DNA of 64,000 nucleotides, from contig JAMPIV010017567.1 in the NCBI GenBank assembly GCA_024509875.1, forward strand, positions 34,174 through 98,173. The letters are read 5' to 3'. A program made the translations under genes and the position numbers. Each line of letters begins with the position of its first letter. Position 1 is the stretch's first letter. Source of the stretch: Oreohelix idahoensis. Its lineage: Eukaryota; Mollusca; Gastropoda; Stylommatophora; Oreohelicidae. The notes below the pieces were generated by a model. That model was not told where the DNA came from. It did no database searches and saw only the letters and a program-made list of their open reading frames with translations. Positions 45,903-58,988 of this stretch are shown here, piece by piece.

Positions 45903-48330
45903 ATCCATACATTGCGTCCGTTTATTGTGATTATATGGTATTTGTGACGTATAATGGAAATATAGCCTACAGTAATCTGACAGCCTTTGTAATCCCGTTA
46001 GCGTTCTATGATTTGCTAGCAAAACCATGCATTTACAGTCTGTGTTTACTCACTTTTTAGTCCTACCTCTTTTTCTGTGTTTAACACGAGCTAACACAAG
46101 GTTTACAAACTTTCGTGACCTGCCAGTCATAACAGGTAGTGAATCAGGTTTGTTTACCTACGTTTCTCACGCAAGCTGATCTGTCAATCATGCAATACCT
46201 GGCAGACCGCACGTGAATAACTCCGAACCTTTTGAAGTCCGTACACAGAGACAAGGCAGGGAAAACCCAGGCTCTTTGATCTTCAGAAGCGGGCAAAATC
46301 TTCGAGAACCCTGTTACACGGAACTAAGTCTTTGATGGCAGTCTAACGCCTGAGAAAGGCCGACCGTAAACTTTTATCTGGGGTACTCATGTTTCTGATT
46401 TTCTGGTATACAGAATAGTGTGAAAAGTAGCATCATCTATAAATCAGAGAAAAAATAATATATATAAACTGTCTCTTCTTAAACCTGCTATCAGTTGTCA
46501 CTCAGAATTGTTGGATAGTCCAAGCACGTAGTTCTAGAACCATTGTGGAAGATGTGTTAATAGCATTCGTGGGGATTGTCACTCTGATTTTCTGGTAATA
46601 GAAATTAGTGCTTACGTGTTAAAGAGTTACGTTTTACCATTATAATTCACTTACATTTTCTAGCTGTTAGAACTAGTGAAATAAAATAACGCATAGCTAT
46701 TTTATACCAGATGTTCATTTATAATGTTAATTTTCACCACCCGCTTTCTCACACTAGAAGAGACGGTTTTGGTTGACTGACTATGTGATAGGCGCGACTG
46801 ATAGTGACTGAAAAGAATTCACGTTTATTTCATTGTGCGTATTTATTATAAGTGCCTAGTATTTAATACCATACGGTGACTAACAGACGCCGACAATTCA
46901 GTAGCTATTAACGACAGGCGATATTTATGTAAAGGCGCGTATGGATAATTGAATAATAATTAACATTGTACGCTGATCGTTGACCGGGAACAGGAGGGGT
47001 AGAGCTGCATACCTCAACCAAACCTGCGCTCGCTAAGCGACGCGCGATAGGATAGGCTAAAGATACATGTGCCTTTTTAAATTTAATCAGGACTGACGGA
47101 GTGGATAAGAGATCGTCTTGTCCTTGTCTGTGTGCATATGTGTAGCTATATAGAATAGTTTCATTTTTTCATAAATGTTTTTCTTTATATATTTCTGCAG
47201 ACCTGATCAAGGGCGTCCAGCGGTCTTTTAGTATTTTCATCATTTACTGATTGGTTAATGTTGTCATTTCTTGGCTTGTGCGTCACCAATTTCATTTGTG
47301 AGCCAAAGATTCATGAGAAACATTTTAACTTGTAAATTTAACTGGACTTACAAAAAACCAGCAATATTTTTTCAATTTTATCAGCCCACTGGGTTGTGGA
47401 TAAAATACCCTTTATCCCGACTTCTGACAGTCGTTTTTTTTTTTCAAGAAAAGCATCCAGAATTTACGCTGTTTCAGAATCGGCACTCTTCCATAGAGCC
47501 AGTCGATAGGACTATCATCATTTATCAATTGTAACATTTTTGGCAACCAGATGTTTCCCAATACTGGAAATATTTTCCTCTTTTAACTGTGAACCCCAAG
47601 ATCACGTTTTCTACAGCAACTATACGCGGTGACATTTATTCATCCAGGAGAAACACACACCAGATTTGGCGTTCACCTCGATGGTCTTATTTGTTAGAAG
47701 ATGGACTGGGGCCAATTTAGGACATAAATAATCTGGCAATTTTATACTCAGGATAATTGTATTTCCAAGGGAATCACCAAGAGTTGGTAAGCGTGATTGA
47801 GTGGCCACTGTATGACAGAAAGAGTGAATATTTTTTCTTTGTTACAGGAATTTTACCAACCTTGGATTGTGCTTAAACTTGTTTACTTAACTGGGTAGCA
47901 TATAGTAGGAACTTGTTTCTTTACTGTCTATTCTGTAACATAGTGCTAACCTTTGACCTTTGGGTTATTAACTTTTTGGTTCTTTTCTGAAGAGGGGGAG
48001 GGCACATTTATTCTGTTATTTCATATGTATGCAAATCTGTTTTTTTTTTCAATTTGATCTTTCTTTAGATGTTTGATGTTGTCAAGTTTAATGAGAATAA
48101 ACAACAAAGAAAACTTAACTTTGTGTGTTGGTCAGACCCATACCCGATTAACCGTAGTTTTTCACGTTTGAGTGTCTTGTTGTCACATAGCTGTTTGTGT
48201 GTGTAGTTAAACTTATATTTATATGTATGAGGAGGGAAAGATTGTTTTGTACTAAATTATAATCGTATAGATAGGCTGGACTAGAGAAACTTATTCATTC
48301 CAGAGACATATCTTCTCCTTAAACTATCCA
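45901..48330. other. No recognisable gene or repeat
   Basis: About 2.4 kb with no coding signal, terminal repeat or tRNA-like motif that I can identify. The phrase TGATTTTCTGGTA occurs twice (near 46395 and 46590), which hints at an old local duplication. Confidence 0.45.
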
Positions 48331-48665
48331 CCCGTGAAATCTATTTCTCACACCTTTCTCTCACGTACTTATCACCATCCACTCTACTCAGACGGGAGCA
48401 AAAATAACTCTCAAACCTATCGGTACGACAGTCTATTCAGCTGTAAGTTGGCCCCTGATTCCATCCTTGAGTTAGGGAAGACAATGGCAAAGAGAAAGGG
48501 AATTTGTCCCCCCTACCTCATAAAGCTGGAACCATTAATACAGAAGTCTCTAACAATTCACTATCTGCGGGAAATGGTCACCACCCCCTTCCCCACCTCA
48601 TAAAGCTGGAACTTAGTATACAGAAGTCTCTAATACTTTACTATCTGCTATGGGACTGCCTCTAC
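48331..48665 (+). mobile_element. SINE family 2 copy with internal duplication
   Basis: Contains GAGTTAGGGAAGACAATGGC and two successive copies of the CCTCATAAAGCTGGAA...CAGAAGTCTCTAA block, ending CTGCTATGGGACTGCC. The two-fold 3' block distinguishes it from the other copies. Confidence 0.7.
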
Positions 48666-48723
48666 CATTTGTATATTAGTGTGTGTTTATACATGTATTC
48701 TTGTGAGTACGTATCAATATGTT

Positions 48724-48751
48724 TTGTGTGTGTGTGTGTGTGTGTGTGTGT
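48724..48751. repeat. (TG)n microsatellite
   Basis: About 28 bp. Confidence 0.95.
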
Positions 48752-48778
48752 TCGTGTCATTATCATCATTTTCATCAC

Positions 48779-49150
48779 GACCTAGCACCCCAAGAAACAG
48801 AGGCTTCCAACAAACCCATGCAAAGTCCTTCTGTGCTGCGCCAACTGCTCAAGGTCTTTCCATTTCTAACTCGTCCATTTCATTTTAGACTCAAACTTAG
48901 TTTTCTTTTTTCGTTCTGTATCTAACCCGGGTGATTCCCTGAACAAGTATTACCTTGTAACGCTGTCAACAGGTTTCCTCAATATGTGTCCTATTTCATC
49001 GTTAGGGTCCTCTTCTCATCTCTTATTCCAATGCCGCTTTTCTTATTCTTGTCATCAGTTCCACGGTAGTAATCTTGACATACCATTACTTTCCTTGTAT
49101 TCTACGCAAGCACCCATTTATGTCAGTCTGTAAGGTCTTGGTTGCCGATT
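48779..49150 (-). pseudogene. LINE 3' end, third (old) copy of the 15461 family
   Basis: Plus-strand landmarks match 15500-15850: AGAGGCTTCCAACAAACCCA, TTACCTTGTAACGCTGTCAA, AGGTTTCCTCAATATGTGTC and ATTCTACGCAAGCACCCATT. Many substitutions and indels destroy the frame. Confidence 0.75.
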
Positions 49151-50019
49151 TTAAAATGTCCGCTTATGTGAACTAATTTTTTAACATGATTTTCATTCAT
49201 TATATACACACATATATGCGTGTATGTCTTTGTGTTTGTGTCTTTATGCTCAAGTATGAGTTTAGGATGTGTGTGCCCGCCTGCTGTGTGTGATTCAAGT
49301 GCAATAATGGGGCGCTTGCTTCCGGGATATCAGATGCATTGGCCCTAGGGCGTTTAGGGAGATTGGTCCCTAGGCAATAAGAGCCATTCCCCCCCCCGGG
49401 CAATAAGGGCCATGGGGCCCAGGGCAATAAGGGATATTAGCCCCTAACTACTTACCCAGTTAAAAAAGCTAGATGGAGACAATTGGAAAGTAGACTCCCT
49501 GCTGCCGTGGACCCTTGGGCACTGCCAGATTGCCCGACTGGTAAATCCGCCCCTGCCATGATTACACTTTAAACTGCACGCATAATTGTGTAAGAGCTTG
49601 TATGAATGTGCCCGCCCGTGCTGAGAAATCGATCATTGCAGGAAAACCTTCGCACTCCGTGATGTTTTCTCTAACTATCGCTAATCTTACCAAGCCTTAA
49701 ATCTAGTCATTCTAACGGATCGAGGGTTCACAGACAAACAACACATTTATTTTACAAATGAAAGAACGTATATCAGACAACTTCAAGGTCACTCCCCACC
49801 CTATGTCAATAACTGTATTTTATGCGTGAGAAAATACCTAAAGCAAAAAAAAATATGTATCAACTAAAAAAGCTATGGCAAATGCATTGCTTTATCGCGA
49901 CAACAAATCTAAACTCAATTATCAGCATGTAGAAACAATTATCGCTGATCCCTGCCAGCCTTATCGTGTATCTCAGGTATGAGTAAATGCGTCAGGTTTC
50001 GTATGAATGCCAGTTACAA
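49151..50019. other. Intergenic; short GC-rich imperfect repeats at 49335-49435
   Basis: 49335-49435 repeats variants of GGCAATAAGGGCCATGGGGCC, with a C-run. It is not a tRNA or coding. Nothing else recognised. Confidence 0.45.
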
Positions 50020-50106
50020 CAGTGGTTCTCCACTTTTGTGGCTCAGGCATAACCAAGAGGATCAAGCAGGTTCTCAGGTACCTCAAACATTACTGTAGGC
50101 ATAGAA

Positions 50107-50455
50107 TGCTAATAAAATTACCCTGCAGTCCTTGTTCTGGAATCTCCAGGGTAAGAGACGTCGAGGAAGACCAAAGAGCACATCGAGAAGAGAAATGGAT
50201 ACAAAAATGAAGGGGATGAAGAAGACATGGACAGATCTGGAACTGATGGCACGGGAAAGGAAGACGTGGACAGATGATGGCACGGGAAAGGAAGACGTGG
50301 ACAGATGACGGCACGGGAAAGGAAGACGTGGACAGATGATGGCACGGGAAAGGAAGACGTGGACAAATGATGGCACGGGAAAGGAAGACGTGGACAGATG
50401 ATGGCACGGGAAAGGAAGACGTGGACAGATGATGGCACGGGAAAGGAAGACGTGG
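50107..50455 (+). pseudogene. LINE 3' end, fourth copy, ending in a minisatellite
   Basis: Plus-strand reading gives WNLQGKRRRGRPK, then TWTDLELMARERKTW, equivalent to [12 protein letters not shown] and WKELERMAQDRKTW of the 15461 copy. The last dozen codons have then been amplified into the tandem repeat at 50245-50455. Confidence 0.78.
50245..50455. repeat. 31-bp minisatellite, about 6.8 units
   Basis: Units start at 50245, 50276, 50307, 50338, 50369, 50400 and 50431, exactly 31 bp apart, each beginning GATGGCACGGGAAAGG (third unit GACGG). The first unit is the LINE coding sequence itself (the LMARERKTW region). Because 31 is not divisible by three, every third unit returns to frame. Confidence 0.95.
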
Positions 50456-50617
50456 TATAAGTTTGTCGAAAGTTTATGCTCCTTAACATAATAAATCTTT
50501 AGTTAGAGTTGATAAATTAGTTGACTGAAGTTGATGTTTGCATTCATATGATTCAATTAAATATTTATGTACAGAGCTGAACATATAAATATCTCGCAGA
50601 CTTACCTTCAGTTGGGG

Positions 50618-50680
50618 GCGAACCAACGTCCTTTTCAGGACGAACGAGGAAGAAGAAGAAGAAGTTGGGGGCTCATTCAA
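50618..50680 (+). repeat. Stem-loop plus GAA-rich tail, dispersed 3'-end repeat
   Basis: CGTCCT-TTTC-AGGACG (about 50629-50644) followed by AACGAGGAAGAAGAAGAAG. The same unit is on the minus strand at 52849-52895. It may be the 3' end of a LINE or SINE. Confidence 0.6.
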
Positions 50681-51345
50681 CACGAGTCTAGTGTCACATC
50701 GTGACAAATACCTATCTCGCAGAAGAGTACGGAGGATAAAAATTTTACAAGAAGCGAGAAAACTTAGTTTTGTTGTAGTAGCCATCCTAAGAAAAAAAAA
50801 CCCGCGAGACTCCCTAAAATGGAAGCCTAATCATCCTTTTAATCTCACTGCCAAAAGTAATTCTTGAGCGAAGGTTTTACCTTTGATAAACTTATCCTTT
50901 TCTATAACTTTCTGGTCACATTCGTGGACAACTAGGCCAGACCAAGCAAACTAACCGCGACAGTTGGGAGCTGCTCTGGGGTATTTAGATTCTAATGAAA
51001 TGTTTTCATTATGTGTTTGTGTGTATGTATACCACTGAGCGCTCTCAGCGAACGCATGTTGAAGTGTGAGGTCACCAAGTTGACAAGGTTCACGTATGTT
51101 TGGTTACAGGGATCTTTAGTGTATTCATATTTTATATGATCTAGTGTATACATAATATTACCATTTAAACACCCCCACATTATCTTCATCCGAGAGGGGT
51201 ACGCCGCTAAGACTAAACTCTCAAAAGGGGTATGCGATTACTGTAAGTTTGGGAAACAGTGACTTGCCACACATAATTCCGTAAATCAACTTTTAACTCC
51301 TTTTACTGTTTTTCTGATACGTCATTTATCCCTTACCAACTAACT

Positions 51346-51681
51346 TACTTACTTAGTCGTTCCCCTTCTACCGTGAGGTGTAGAGGTTTGGAAGAGAGAA
51401 CGCCAGTCTATCCTATCGGCTGTCTTCCTCCTGGCTTGGTTCCATTCTAGTCCTCGGTCCTTCAAAGATTGTCTAATGTTGTCCTCCCAGCAGACTCTGG
51501 GTCGTCCTGGGGGTCTGGATCCCTGGCTCTTTGTTTCTCATGCTTGTCGTGGTAGCCGATCTTCTTCCATTCTGCAGACATGGCCAAACCATCTTAGTTG
51601 GTTAGTTGGGACTGTTCTACTTGGGTCTGCAGGGGGTGAGATTTTAGGCCTTGACGTATCGTCTGGTTGCGGACCATGTCT
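51346..51681 (-). mobile_element. LINE 3' end with 15-bp target-site duplication
   Basis: Reverse complement of the 13650-13963 family (TCCTCGGTCCTTCAAAGATT, CAGACTCTGGGTCGTCCTGG). The (GTAA)n-type tail is at 51346-51356. The flanks are a perfect 15-bp duplication CCTTACCAACTAACT (51331-51345 and 51682-51696), the hallmark of LINE insertion. Length about 336 bp, strongly 5'-truncated. Confidence 0.93.
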
Positions 51682-51872
51682 CCTTACCAACTAACTCAGA
51701 CCACTATTTCTGTCTTTTGTACTCATAATCTCGAGACTTCATGTATTGTCTAACAATGCATTCCTTTAGACCAGGGTTTCTAAACCTGTGGTCCACGGAC
51801 TACGTGAATGTATTCTAGTGGATGCGTGTACATAACCTAAAAAATCGGATTTGGGCATTTATTTCAGTATGA

Positions 51873-52460
<588 letters not shown>

Positions 52461-52631
52461 TTTCGTGAAAGAATTAAAAAAATAACAATAAAATAAAACC
52501 AAAGTAGTTGTTTTATATAACACCCACGGCGCGCAAGTTGCACACAGTGCGTTGCGCACTTTTTTTCTGGCGCGAGTTACTATTTTGAATGAGACCGACC
52601 AACGTAACATACATCGGTAATTATGTTAGTT

Positions 52632-52635
<4 letters not shown>

Positions 52636-52715
<80 letters not shown>

Positions 52716-52729
52716 TAATATAGATATAT
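52636..52729. repeat. (TA)n microsatellite, imperfect
   Basis: TA alternation with TAGA interruptions. Confidence 0.95.
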
Positions 52730-52848
52730 TAACGATTTTTCTTTGTAATATAATATATATAAAATATGTAGATAAGCTTAACGATTTTTCTTTGTAATAA
52801 AATGTGGTATATGCATGCACAAATTTTTGTATAGCAGTATAACTATAT

Positions 52849-53113
52849 GTCTTCTTCTTCTTCTTCCTCGTTCGTCCTGAAAAGGACGGTGGTTGCGTTG
52901 TGTCTGTTTACGCCTAAGCTGTGATATCTGCACCTTTCGGTCGACACATCCGACTTCTGCACGGCATTTTTTGGGACCGGGTTTGCCTTCCCTCTTCGAT
53001 CCGTGCTCGCTCAGCCAGACTGCACTGCTGCAGACTGTTTCCAGGACCACCACGTGGAGGTGGAGCACGGTCTTGACCAGCTCTGGTTCGCTGGTCCTGA
53101 CGCAAGCAGTCAA
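52849..53113 (-). repeat. Dispersed element with stem-loop and GAA tail, minus strand
   Basis: The minus strand ends with CGTCCTTTTCAGGACGAACG and a GAAGAAGAAG tail, as at 50618-50680. The body is GC-richer than its surroundings. A minus frame of about 110 codons crosses it (VGCVDRKVQISQLRRKQTQR); it may be a LINE C-terminus, but I cannot confirm it. Confidence 0.55.
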
Positions 53114-53365
53114 GCTATGAGTCGCTGACTGCGGTCTCTATTGCTGCGTCTTTCGGTCCCAAAACTATACGTAACCTTAACGATTTTTTTCTTTGTAATC
53201 AAACATATTATGTGTATTCAAAACCATTTTATAATCGTCTACGTTATTTTTGTTTCTAAGAAGAGGGTCTGTAGTCTTCACCAGACAATAAAAGGGGTCC
53301 GTATCCTTCATCAGAAGTTTCAAGAGGTTTATGGCACAAAAACGTTAAGAACACCTGCTCCAGAC

Positions 53366-53744
53366 GCAGCAGGTGAAGTATAGTAGCGCCAGGGGTCAGT
53401 GCTTGATCTAACATTGTTTAACTACGGCAGCTTCATTGTTATCTAAAAGATGTTTTGATTGGCTGTCTTCTCAGAATCTGTGTTACATGGTCGCAATAAG
53501 ACACGATTAGCTCAGGAATTCCATGGTTTATTTGAGTTTGCCAGTACAGCGTCTGTGATTATTTCTTTCTTGAACATAAGCAGATAAGACTGGCATCCCA
53601 GTTTTTTATCATCTCCATTAATTTGCTTGTTGATCTCACTGGTGCATAGAATCACGATTATAGCCGGCTCCCTTGTAGGAAGTTTGCACCAAACCATGCA
53701 TGTGATCTACAGCGGTGGTTTATGTAGAAATGTTCTTTACACGA
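53366..53744. other. No recognisable gene or repeat
   Basis: Between the hAT candidate and Helitron copy 2. Nothing identified. Confidence 0.4.
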
Positions 53745-54080
53745 CTAGTATAAAAGCCCGTCATAAGACGGGAATTATATTCAAAAGCATCAATACCTAA
53801 CGGCAATTTTACTTATTCAAAAGTATTTAAAAAAACCACTGTGCATCACCACAGTACACGAACTACGTAGCAGCTGCGAGGATCCCAATCTGTGTATACG
53901 GGATCACACATTCTTTAAATATTTTTGTGCACACCGTCATTTGCGCATTCTTCTTTGGTAATTGTTACTATTTTCGGGAGAGTACATGTAAGGGAAACAA
54001 TACAATTAATGTCTAACTTTCAACCAAAGTTGCATCCCTTAGCGTTACGCACTGACAGAAAAAGCTGGGATTTTATATAT
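53745..54080 (-). mobile_element. Helitron-like 3' end, copy 2
   Basis: On the minus strand: hairpin CCCGTC-TTAT-GACGGG (53772-53757), then CTTTTATACTAG and a following T: CTAG terminus. The body matches copy 1 (ACACCGTCATTTG, ACTATTTTCGGGAG, GGAAACAATACAA) at about 53930-54003. Same strand and about 1.75 kb from copy 1. Confidence 0.72.
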
Positions 54081-57000
54081 AGGATGATGTGGCCTGCCCC
54101 ATTGTTGGTTTCTTACGAATTGCCAGATAGGAACATTAGTTCTATTTACTGCTCTTGTTTGAAACATTACTGCTATACGCGTTGTATTCCAGTTCTTATT
54201 GTAACCTCCTTCATTTTACTTGTTGTCTTTCCTATAGGTTTCCCCTTTGCCTTCCGCCTATTAATGTCATTACATGGTTAAAACTTTTTCTATCCCCAGG
54301 AACTGTATAGTGCACCATGATGTAGTGAGTTCTACTAACAGCCGCTAAGTACGGCCCTTTGGTTATACTGTAATAAGATTTACTTATGTCTCCATTTTAC
54401 TCGATATCATACAATTTTATTTGTTGCATGTAAAGCAAACAACGTTTCAACATTTTCTTCAGTTAATTAACAAAGATTGTATGTATAAGCTGAGATATTT
54501 TCGTGCACATTTACATTTAGTTTTTGTTTTAAAATATCTCTTTGGAAAACATTGACTTCAATTTTCATGATTGGTTGATGTCACATAATTGGTTTCGCTC
54601 TCTTTTTATCTCCTGCAGTATTGTTATTTTAGTCATTGTTTGCATTTCTTCTCCGTAATAATTCGTCTTGTCTGTTTACCTGACCATCCCGGCTGAAAGA
54701 GTAGACAGGTGATGCAATATTGACCGACAGTCAGGATGTTAAAATTCTCGTGTGCCAAACATTGGCCGCGCCGGATTAACTAGACGTATGCCCAGCACAT
54801 TTATTTAGCGCTGATATGGATATCGTTATTCACTAATTACTGTCGTGAAGAGTCACAACCCAGATGGTAACACGAGGGTCGGTGTTTGCACAAGGACGGG
54901 GATATAAATTACCCGTCTGCGGACATATTACAGACATGCACATGAAAGACGGAATGTTGTAATAACTTCCGGACATAAATGTTACAAGGACAGTATTTGT
55001 GATAATGTAGTGAGTTGTAGTGCAATCATCACCGCGAATCGACGGATATAACAACTCCTTATACGGAAAATGACCTTTCAAATAGCATGCAGAATTTTCT
55101 TATGAGGAAAGTTTTGAATAGACGCTATCAAACCACGCATGACTGTAACTATTGGCCGGCACTCGAGATGTACACATAACAACATTTATGATTGGGGCTG
55201 GTCTAATAGTAAACAACATGTGCCAGGAACGAAAGGGAGAATATAACCTCACACTTTAGTCGGTTGAAAGCACTGTGAATTTCAACTTGTCAAGAGACAA
55301 CTAGACCTGCCAGAGTTAAGAATAGAATCAGAATTCATTTATCGGACCGGACTTGTCTTAACTTCTTGAGGACATAAGAGCCCAGGAAAATTCTACTATT
55401 ATTTACAAGGAAAACCGGAATCTGAGGAATCTGAAATACAGAGTCAAATGGGGAGCTTACTCTAAAGTAACAACCTCAGAACAAGTGTAAAAGGCATCTT
55501 CAACAAGTTGCCTTAGGTCTTTTTCTCAGCCAGCAGTCTGTCTGTGATCCAAAAATCAATTGGGATGCAAACTCGTTGATCAATTTTTTTCCGCCATGGC
55601 AGATGCGACGAATGCGGTTCACACATGTAAGAACAAAGCGCTACTGTAAACAAACCAGACGAGCAGGGAAGACGTGACTCATGCCACATGCACGTTAGTC
55701 TCCAAGGTCAACCTGTGCCTAGCAGCCTCCGGCTGTGTCGCTCGGTTCCGGACTTATACTACAATTCCGAATACTTTTTGATCACACCTCGTATATCTAT
55801 AATGCTATGTTTTGTATCATTAACACGTGAATTAACACATGTATATATTGACACGTGAATACTAATATGTGAAATATGCTAGTGGATGTCAGTCATACGA
55901 GGCTGGCAACTAACCTCAGCATATAGAAGGATGATTTCATGAACCACCACTGCAATGGCTGGTGACTGCTTTATGCGAGTTTCTTATAGAGAACTAAAAG
56001 CAGAGGTAGTCCCAAGTTCCATATGGAGCAGGGAGGGACTGATGAGAGAATGTTGTACATACTTATTATATTATTAACATTTTCAACCAGTGTAGATGTA
56101 AATGAAAACATATTCAGTCTATATTATTAACTATTTCAACCAATGTAAAGGTAAATATAAATGTATTCGACGTAAATGTAATGAATGTTTTTCCGCTCAA
56201 TGGGATTAAGATTGATTCTCATCGAGGGTAAAGTTCTGAGATAGGTGGGATGGTGGTGTAAGAAGAGGGGACACATAAGAATGTGTCGGGAAACTCAATA
56301 CTCAGAGGGTATTTGTCTCTTCTTTTTAATACTAGTCGGTGGTACCAACTGAGCTTACTATCTCTAGAACAAGTGAGGGTATAAGTGGCCTGAAGTCGAC
56401 GTTAGACACCATCATCTGACGGGTCTTACAGACGCTGGACCAGCTTGGTAGTTACTCCATGGCACTTCTTGGAACGTGACACAACTTTCAAACTTGACCA
56501 GTGACGAGTGTGAATCACGCATCCATCTACAAAGAACCAAACATCAGCTGGAACAAACTCATTGGCAGCTAAGTAGAAACATAAAAGCTGCCAAGTGAAC
56601 TTTCCATTTTTTAACACCATAACCTCACCCAGTGATTATAACTTTTTCTATAAGGAATTATTCATTTTTATAATTGTTAAAACGTAATTGATTATTAAAT
56701 TTGTTACTTTTATAAAAACAAATATAAAGTTGATTTCATCAGTTTGAATGTAGTACATCCGTATATCTTAGACAGTTTGAGAAATACACTTAAACAGAGC
56801 TATAGAATAATAATTAAGATTTCGCTGAATTAAATCAGCTAGGGGCTTGAGCAAGCTAACGAATTATATGAAAATCACATGCTTCACAAAAGTTGACGGC
56901 AGATACTAGAGTTAACATTTGCTCAGCCTCACGCAGAATTGTTCTCGCTTTTCTGAATATCTTGTGAAAATACCCTTGAAGTAGAAGCATAATTATCCTT

Positions 57001-57824
57001 CTACCTACAACTCTGCCAAGAGTAATCTTGTGCGAAGGTAGACACCTTTGAAGAACCACATTAGTTACTCTTGAGTTTTGGCCACTGTTGGACAACTACT
57101 GCAGAGCTAAGGGGAGGCAATCCGTTTCAGCTGAAAACTAAAAAATTGTCTGGGACTGAAAGAGTTAATATAACTACTAAAACAATCTGTACCAAACTTC
57201 ACCGGCGATAAACTTACAACGTTAACAAATATAAGTTTTGAGACTAGCCAAACCGTTTGTTTGTTTTTTTGTTTTTTTTTCGTATCTGTTAAAACGAGGT
57301 CATAAATGTTTATTGACGGATGTCATAACTTATGATGAGAACGTGTGGGTCAATGTTCAGATAATGTAGGTTGATCTGAGTTATGTGTCTACTTTTATTG
57401 ACCGTAAACCTGCTGTTCTAGTCATCATGGACTCCAATGTTACAACCTAATAGACTTACTATTTCTTTGACAGTCATATCTAAAATAAATAGACAAATAT
57501 GATGATGTTTGATTGTCACGGAGATTGCCTGTTCTTTATTGTTGATACAAAATTACATCTTGTAACAGACCAAACAACTAATGCTTGACTTCTCTGGGTT
57601 TTGTGAAATCGTGTGCGCAGATGAATTCGAGCAAGGCTTGTCACTCACACGACATTTTTGTTCTGTTTGCCTACACGTAACTTGCATGTTCGTTAGGAAT
57701 ATTTTCATTTTATGGAACCGCTGCTTGCTTTGGATATGAAAACAAAACGTCTGGAATTCCGCTTCCAGAACCGCCTTTGCTCTTTCGACTAGAGTTTCGT
57801 GTTGGCTCTCTTATTTTTTACAAG
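54081..57824. other. No recognisable gene; short dispersed-repeat match at 55895-55960
   Basis: About 3.7 kb of AT-rich sequence. Isolated ORFs of at most about 82 codons show no domain. 55895-55960 carries a degenerate GAGGCTGGCAACTAACCTCA module shared with the dispersed repeat near 60650. No LTR or TIR pair found. Confidence 0.4.
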
Positions 57825-58045
57825 GTAAAGGTAGTCCCATAGTATAAACTGTCGTACGCGAGTAACGTGTTAGAAACTTCACCATACTAGGTCCAGCTTT
57901 TTATCACGCAGCATGACCACTTTCCATCTTCGCTGCCTTTGCCTTGTCTAACTCACGACCAAGGTCATGTACACATGTACAGCTGGGTAGACTGGGGTGT
58001 GACGCTACCAGGTTTTTATCCCGGAACCCAATAACTGTGCCAGCA
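57825..58045 (-). mobile_element. SINE family 2 copy, minus strand
   Basis: Plus strand reads GGTAGTCCCATAG...GAAACTTCACCATACTAGGTCC...CAGCTGGGTAGACTGGGG...CTACCAGG, the reverse complement of the 45140 copy's landmarks. Degenerate. Confidence 0.65.
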
Positions 58046-58094
58046 GAGGAAGTACAGCTATTACTTCTACGATGGTACAATAGTTATATGCTAG

Positions 58095-58345
58095 GTGTCT
58101 CATTCATCATCATCATTTCCCCTTTCACCGTCTATGGAGAATAGGGCCACCAGTGTAACTGGTCTCCTTGATGACAGCCTGCATCAAGCATACCCTTGCT
58201 TTTATCGCTGTAGTTTTTGTAGCTATCTGTTTTACATGATGATGTTGCCAGACCCATTCACAACCTCAGTTTAGTCACCTTGTAAGACATATCTGAGGGT
58301 GTAGTAGGCATATTCTTTCTTTGTCTCTTCACAGATCCCGGGCAC
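58095..58345 (-). repeat. Dispersed repeat H, copy left of the mariner
   Basis: Matches 60905-61165 in the same orientation (CATCATCATTTCC..., GATGATGTTGCCAGACCCATTCA / GATGAGGTTGCATACCCATTCA, TTCTTTGTCTC...CCCGGG). The inverse of the last part is at 60597-60690. Confidence 0.65.
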
Positions 58346-58800
58346 TACATTGGGGCAATCCCCAAAATAAAACTGTATTTGCCATCGCGTTAAATATATG
58401 GTGTCTAGCTACGCGACCACTAGCCCTGGTAACGAGCCTTGGTAGCAAAGTTAAAACCTTACAGCCTATTTTTATAACATGTGACGCGACTTTAGCTGTT
58501 GTAGCAAATAAACGGTATTAGAGACGTGACGCAGCGGGTCAAAACGGTCTTACATTTTCAAATTAACTTCTCCAGACATTGATCGTTTTACCAGCGTCCT
58601 GGGAATTCTATCAAATAACACACGTCACTTTAACGTCTGGGATAGTGTTTCTTAAGACGTGACGTAAAACTGTCTCCCGTTAGAAATAGTTTACCCGTAA
58701 TACACTAAACATATGGAAAATATATGTTTACTTTCCTGAAGCTATATTTATATTAATAGCAGACTAATCAAAATTTTCAGGGCAAATACAAGGGGATTGA
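58346..58800. other. Left partner of a diverged direct duplication, otherwise unrecognised
   Basis: 58690-58790 (TACACTAAACATATGG..., CTGAAGCTATATTTATATTA, GGGCAAATA) aligns in order with 61180-61475. The part between shows nothing else. Confidence 0.5.
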
Positions 58801-58988
58801 CATAAGTCTTGGGCCTGACCATGAAGGAGTCACAGGAGGAAGATGAAACTTGGCACATTTAAAGTTCATCATATTTGCACTGAATGTGTAAAGTATGCGT
58901 TTGTTTCTTCAATGGGTTTTCCCGCTACGGTGTACGGCGCAATGTACACTACTGACCGGATCTCCTGCTCCAAAGATTTGACAAAACA

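Larger units (their letters stand above)
50020..51261. mobile_element. Candidate old hAT-type non-autonomous element (nested contents)
   Basis: The left end CAGTGGTTCTCCACTTTTGT and the reverse complement of the right end, CACTGTTTCCCAAACTTA, look like diverged hAT terminal repeats; the GGGGTATGC/GTACGCC context near the right end is typical too. Possible 8-bp TSD AGTTACAA / ACTTGCCA matches only 5 of 8. It contains the LINE fragment and minisatellite below. Confidence 0.35.

Noticed and set aside
49335..49435. GC-rich GGCAATAAGGGCC repeats as an RNA gene or G-quadruplex island
   Set aside because: Irregular and without a consistent fold or unit length; probably simple-sequence decay.
50245..50455. 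CRISPR-like array
   Set aside because: The units are directly adjacent with no variable spacers, derive from a LINE, and the window is eukaryotic.
50083..50489. Long minus ORFs with repeated CPRLPFPCHH-type units
   Set aside because: Antisense reading of the 31-bp minisatellite and LINE end; no independent support.
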